A stretch of DNA of 64,000 nt, from NCBI RefSeq assembly GCF_900167065.1, contig NZ_FUYA01000005.1:186001-250000 (forward strand). The letters run 5' to 3'. Positions 62,003 through 64,000 of this stretch are shown here, in pieces (position 1 is the first letter of the stretch; every line of letters starts with the position of its first letter). The stretch is from Desulfobaculum bizertense DSM 18034. GTDB taxonomy: Bacteria; Desulfobacterota; Desulfovibrionia; Desulfovibrionales; Desulfovibrionaceae. The notes beneath the pieces were generated by a model. It saw only the letters and a list, made by a program, of their open reading frames with translations. It did no database searches and was not told the origin of the DNA. The translations under genes were made by a program, and so were the position numbers.

Positions 62003-62689
62003 ATGCAACACATCCCGATTGGTTCACTCGTCAATGTTGTCGCGATCATCATTGGTGGTTTTGTGGGAATGGCCTTCCGTTCCCGCATGCCAGAAGGCAT
62101 TCGCACTATTGTTTTTCAGGGACTGGGGCTGAGCACGCTCGCCCTTGGCGTCAGTATGTCACTCAAAATGCAAAACATACTGATTATTATCTTTAGCATT
62201 GTTCTCGGGGGAATTATTGGAGAACTCTGCAATCTCGACAAACGTCTTGAACAAGGCGCAATCTATCTCAAGAAAAAGATCAAAAGCAAAAACGAGCTGT
62301 TTGTCGACGGCTGCATGACCGCTACCCTGCTCTACTGCATTGGGTCTATGGCCATCATTGGCGCCTTTGACGAAGGTCTGCGTGGTGACCCCACTATCCT
62401 GCTCACCAAAAGCATGATGGACGGTTTTGCTGCAATCGCCCTCGGCGCTAGCTATGGCGTCGGCGTTGTTTTCAGCGCTCTTCCTGTTTTTATCTACCAG
62501 TATGGACTGACGCTTTTTGCCATTGTTCTCCAGCCTTACTTTACGCAGGAGATCATTACACAGCTCACCGCAACAGGTGGCATTCTCATCATTGGCATCA
62601 GCATCAACATTCTCGACCTCAAGCAGATCAAACTCTCTAACATGATTCCTTCTCTAATCATCGTCGTCATTCTCAGCGTTCTTTTTTAG
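62003..62689 (+). CDS. DUF554-family membrane protein
   Basis: A 228-residue inner-membrane protein with about six or seven hydrophobic segments. IPIGSLVNVVAIIIGG and the SMAIIGAFDEGLRGDP segment are characteristic of the DUF554 family, whose members are thought to be transporters of unknown substrate. Ribosome site before ATG 62003 is weak, but the start is fixed by the family's conserved IPIGS N-terminus. Confidence 0.85.
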   Translation: MQHIPIGSLVNVVAIIIGGFVGMAFRSRMPEGIRTIVFQGLGLSTLALGVSMSLKMQNILIIIFSIVLGGIIGELCNLDKRLEQGAIYLKKKIKSKNELFVDGCMTATLLYCIGSMAIIGAFDEGLRGDPTILLTKSMMDGFAAIALGASYGVGVVFSALPVFIYQYGLTLFAIVLQPYFTQEIITQLTATGGILIIGISINILDLKQIKLSNMIPSLIIVVILSVLF

Positions 62690-62707
62690 TCGACATCCCG
62701 ACACAAC

Positions 62708-62747
62708 AAAAAAGCCCGGAGCTGTTCCTCCGGGCTTTTCTTTTTTT
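62708..62747. terminator. Bidirectional terminator
   Basis: AAAAAAGCCCGGA pairs with TCCGGGCTTTT across an eight-base loop; T run on the plus side and A run for the minus-strand TRAP gene. Confidence 0.88.
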
Positions 62748-62760
62748 CTGGCTTCTCACG

Positions 62761-64000
62761 CTACATCATGTGCTCTGGCAGGTAAAAAATAATCTCTGGG
62801 AATATCGTTACCAAAACCACCATCAGCACCATTATGCAGAAGAACGGGAACGTTGCTTTCAAAATAGTTTTCACGTCCTCTTTTGCAATGTGCTGGATAA
62901 CAAAAATTGAGAACCCAACGGGTGGCGTGATCTGCGAAAGCTCAACCATGAACACCACGAACACACCAAACCACAGCGGCTCAAATCCCGCCTGCTGCAC
63001 AATGGGCAGAACAATCGGCAAGGTCATGACCACAATGGAAATACCATCAAGGATCATTCCAAGGAACAGGTACATGATGCCCAGCACTAAAATCAGCAGG
63101 TACGGCGACAGGTGCAGCGAGGCAATATATGCACTCAGAGCGCGGGCAATACCTATGAAGCCAACGACCTGAGACAAAAACGCCGCACCAGCAATAATAA
63201 AACAAATCATGCCCGTGGTTTTGACTGCGGACAAGAACGCTTCTTTCAGGTTGCCTAGCGTGAGGTTCTTATACATGGCAGCAAGGCCAAGAGAACCAAC
63301 GACACCGATGGCTGCGGCCTCAGTCGGAGTGGTGATCCCTGCGTAGATGCCTCCAAGCACGAGGACAATCAACGCAAAAACAGGCAGCAGATCTTTCAGT
63401 GCGATCAGCCGGTCCTCCCATGTGTATTCCTCTTCCACCTGCGGCAGCGAACCGGGGCGTAAAGCTGAATATCCCATGATGTACACGGAATAAAATATCG
63501 CAAGCAAAATTCCCGGGACAACACCTGCGACAAAAAGCTTGCCGATAGATGTATCTGACAACACACCGTAAATAATCATAATAAGAGACGGCGGAATCAA
63601 AAAACCCAAGGTCCCCGCACCAGCCAGACTGCCAATAGCCAGACCTTTGTCATAGCCACGGCGCGTCAGCTCATCCAGTGTAATTTTGCCTACGGTCGCT
63701 GTTGTCGCTGCACTTGAACCTGAGACCGCTGCAAAAAGCGAGCAGGCAACGACATTGATGTGAAAAAGTCGGCCGGGAACTTTGGAAAGCCACGGCACCA
63801 GACCATTGAGAAGACGGGTTGAAATTGCTGTTCGATACAGGATTTCCCCCATCAGAATAAAGAGGGGAAGCGCAGTGAGCGCCCAAGAATCCAGCGAGTT
63901 CCACATTGAGTTTGCAAGCAGGTCGCCAATCTTGTCCCAAATGGAAAGCGTTGGCGGCAACATGACATCATACAGGAGCATACCTGAAATGCCTGTTGCA
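62761..64000 (-). CDS. dctM: TRAP transporter large permease subunit (5' end outside window)
   Basis: Polytopic DctM-family permease. About 413 residues are visible, and the frame is open to the right edge beyond the ATG at 63981 (continuing Ala-Thr-Gly-Ile-Ser-Gly), so the true start lies outside. AAVSGSSAATTATVGKITLDEL and VELSQITPPVGFSIFVIQHI are DctM motifs. Sequence differs clearly from the dctM at 24.6 kb, so it belongs to a second TRAP system whose other subunits would lie beyond the window. Confidence 0.9.
   Translation of the reverse strand, partial: ATGISGMLLYDVMLPPTLSIWDKIGDLLANSMWNSLDSWALTALPLFILMGEILYRTAISTRLLNGLVPWLSKVPGRLFHINVVACSLFAAVSGSSAATTATVGKITLDELTRRGYDKGLAIGSLAGAGTLGFLIPPSLIMIIYGVLSDTSIGKLFVAGVVPGILLAIFYSVYIMGYSALRPGSLPQVEEEYTWEDRLIALKDLLPVFALIVLVLGGIYAGITTPTEAAAIGVVGSLGLAAMYKNLTLGNLKEAFLSAVKTTGMICFIIAGAAFLSQVVGFIGIARALSAYIASLHLSPYLLILVLGIMYLFLGMILDGISIVVMTLPIVLPIVQQAGFEPLWFGVFVVFMVELSQITPPVGFSIFVIQHIAKEDVKTILKATFPFFCIMVLMVVLVTIFPEIIFYLPEHMM

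Noticed and set aside
1-64000. CRISPR arrays, insertion sequences and rRNA genes
   Set aside because: No regularly spaced repeats, transposase-like proteins with terminal repeats, or rRNA sequence were seen.

Overview
The window is a stretch of bacterial chromosome that looks like a member of the Desulfovibrionales (Desulfovibrio-type, strictly anaerobic sulfate or sulfonate reducer). The strongest pointers are an iron-dependent alcohol dehydrogenase gene directly upstream of a complete hdrCBA-floxDCBA set (heterodisulfide-reductase/flavin-oxidoreductase electron-bifurcating complex), an oxygen-independent class III ribonucleotide reductase, two TRAP transporters, and an acetyl-CoA carboxylase built from a fused alpha/beta carboxyltransferase. 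Genus and species cannot be fixed from the sequence alone. Both window edges cut a gene: an SNF2 helicase on the left and a TRAP large permease on the right.

Layout. 0-7 kb: end of an SNF2-family helicase and a convergent giant AsmA-like/DUF748 envelope protein. 7-14.3 kb: vitamin synthesis, with a pabA-pabB-pabC operon (p-aminobenzoate) divergent from bioA-bioD, which converges on bioF-esterase-bioC (biotin; bioB is not here). 14.5-17 kb: a TIGR00300/LOR-SDH protein convergent with a COG2403 GTPase-like protein. 17.05-17.6 kb: a gene-free island packed with perfect inverted repeats. 17.6-26 kb: a chemoreceptor, a tandem glycine riboswitch driving a sodium:glycine/alanine symporter, and a TatT-DctP-DctQ-DctM TRAP transporter operon.

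26-40 kb is the metabolic core. An iron alcohol dehydrogenase is translationally coupled to a PAS histidine kinase and an NtrC-type sigma-54 activator. Two further, near-duplicate alcohol dehydrogenase genes follow, and each has a textbook sigma-54 (-24/-12) promoter. After them come hdrC, hdrB, hdrA, floxD, floxC, floxB and floxA. The simplest reading is a local regulatory circuit that turns on alcohol oxidation (or ethanol formation) and couples its NADH to ferredoxin and the DsrC/heterodisulfide pool.

40-54.6 kb: a TrfA-like replication-initiator protein in a chromosomal setting; two tiny genes, one with a perfect palindromic Rex/CRP-like operator; nrdD with what appears to be a cobalamin riboswitch on the minus strand; a HipB-HipA toxin-antitoxin pair; and a long minus-strand run motA-motB-pilZ-accC-accAD-biotinyl carrier-hypothetical-ssb, followed by a purine nucleoside phosphorylase.

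54.6-64 kb: an MlaA lipoprotein coupled to an exported alpha/beta hydrolase; a YbjQ-like gene with its own sigma-54 promoter; a periplasmic binding protein plus NarX-type kinase, divergent from a small gene plus NarL-type regulator; a tRNA-Leu(CAA) whose 3' flank carries what may be a relic of an integrated element; a DUF554 membrane protein; and the truncated TRAP permease. No CRISPR array, insertion sequence or rRNA was seen.
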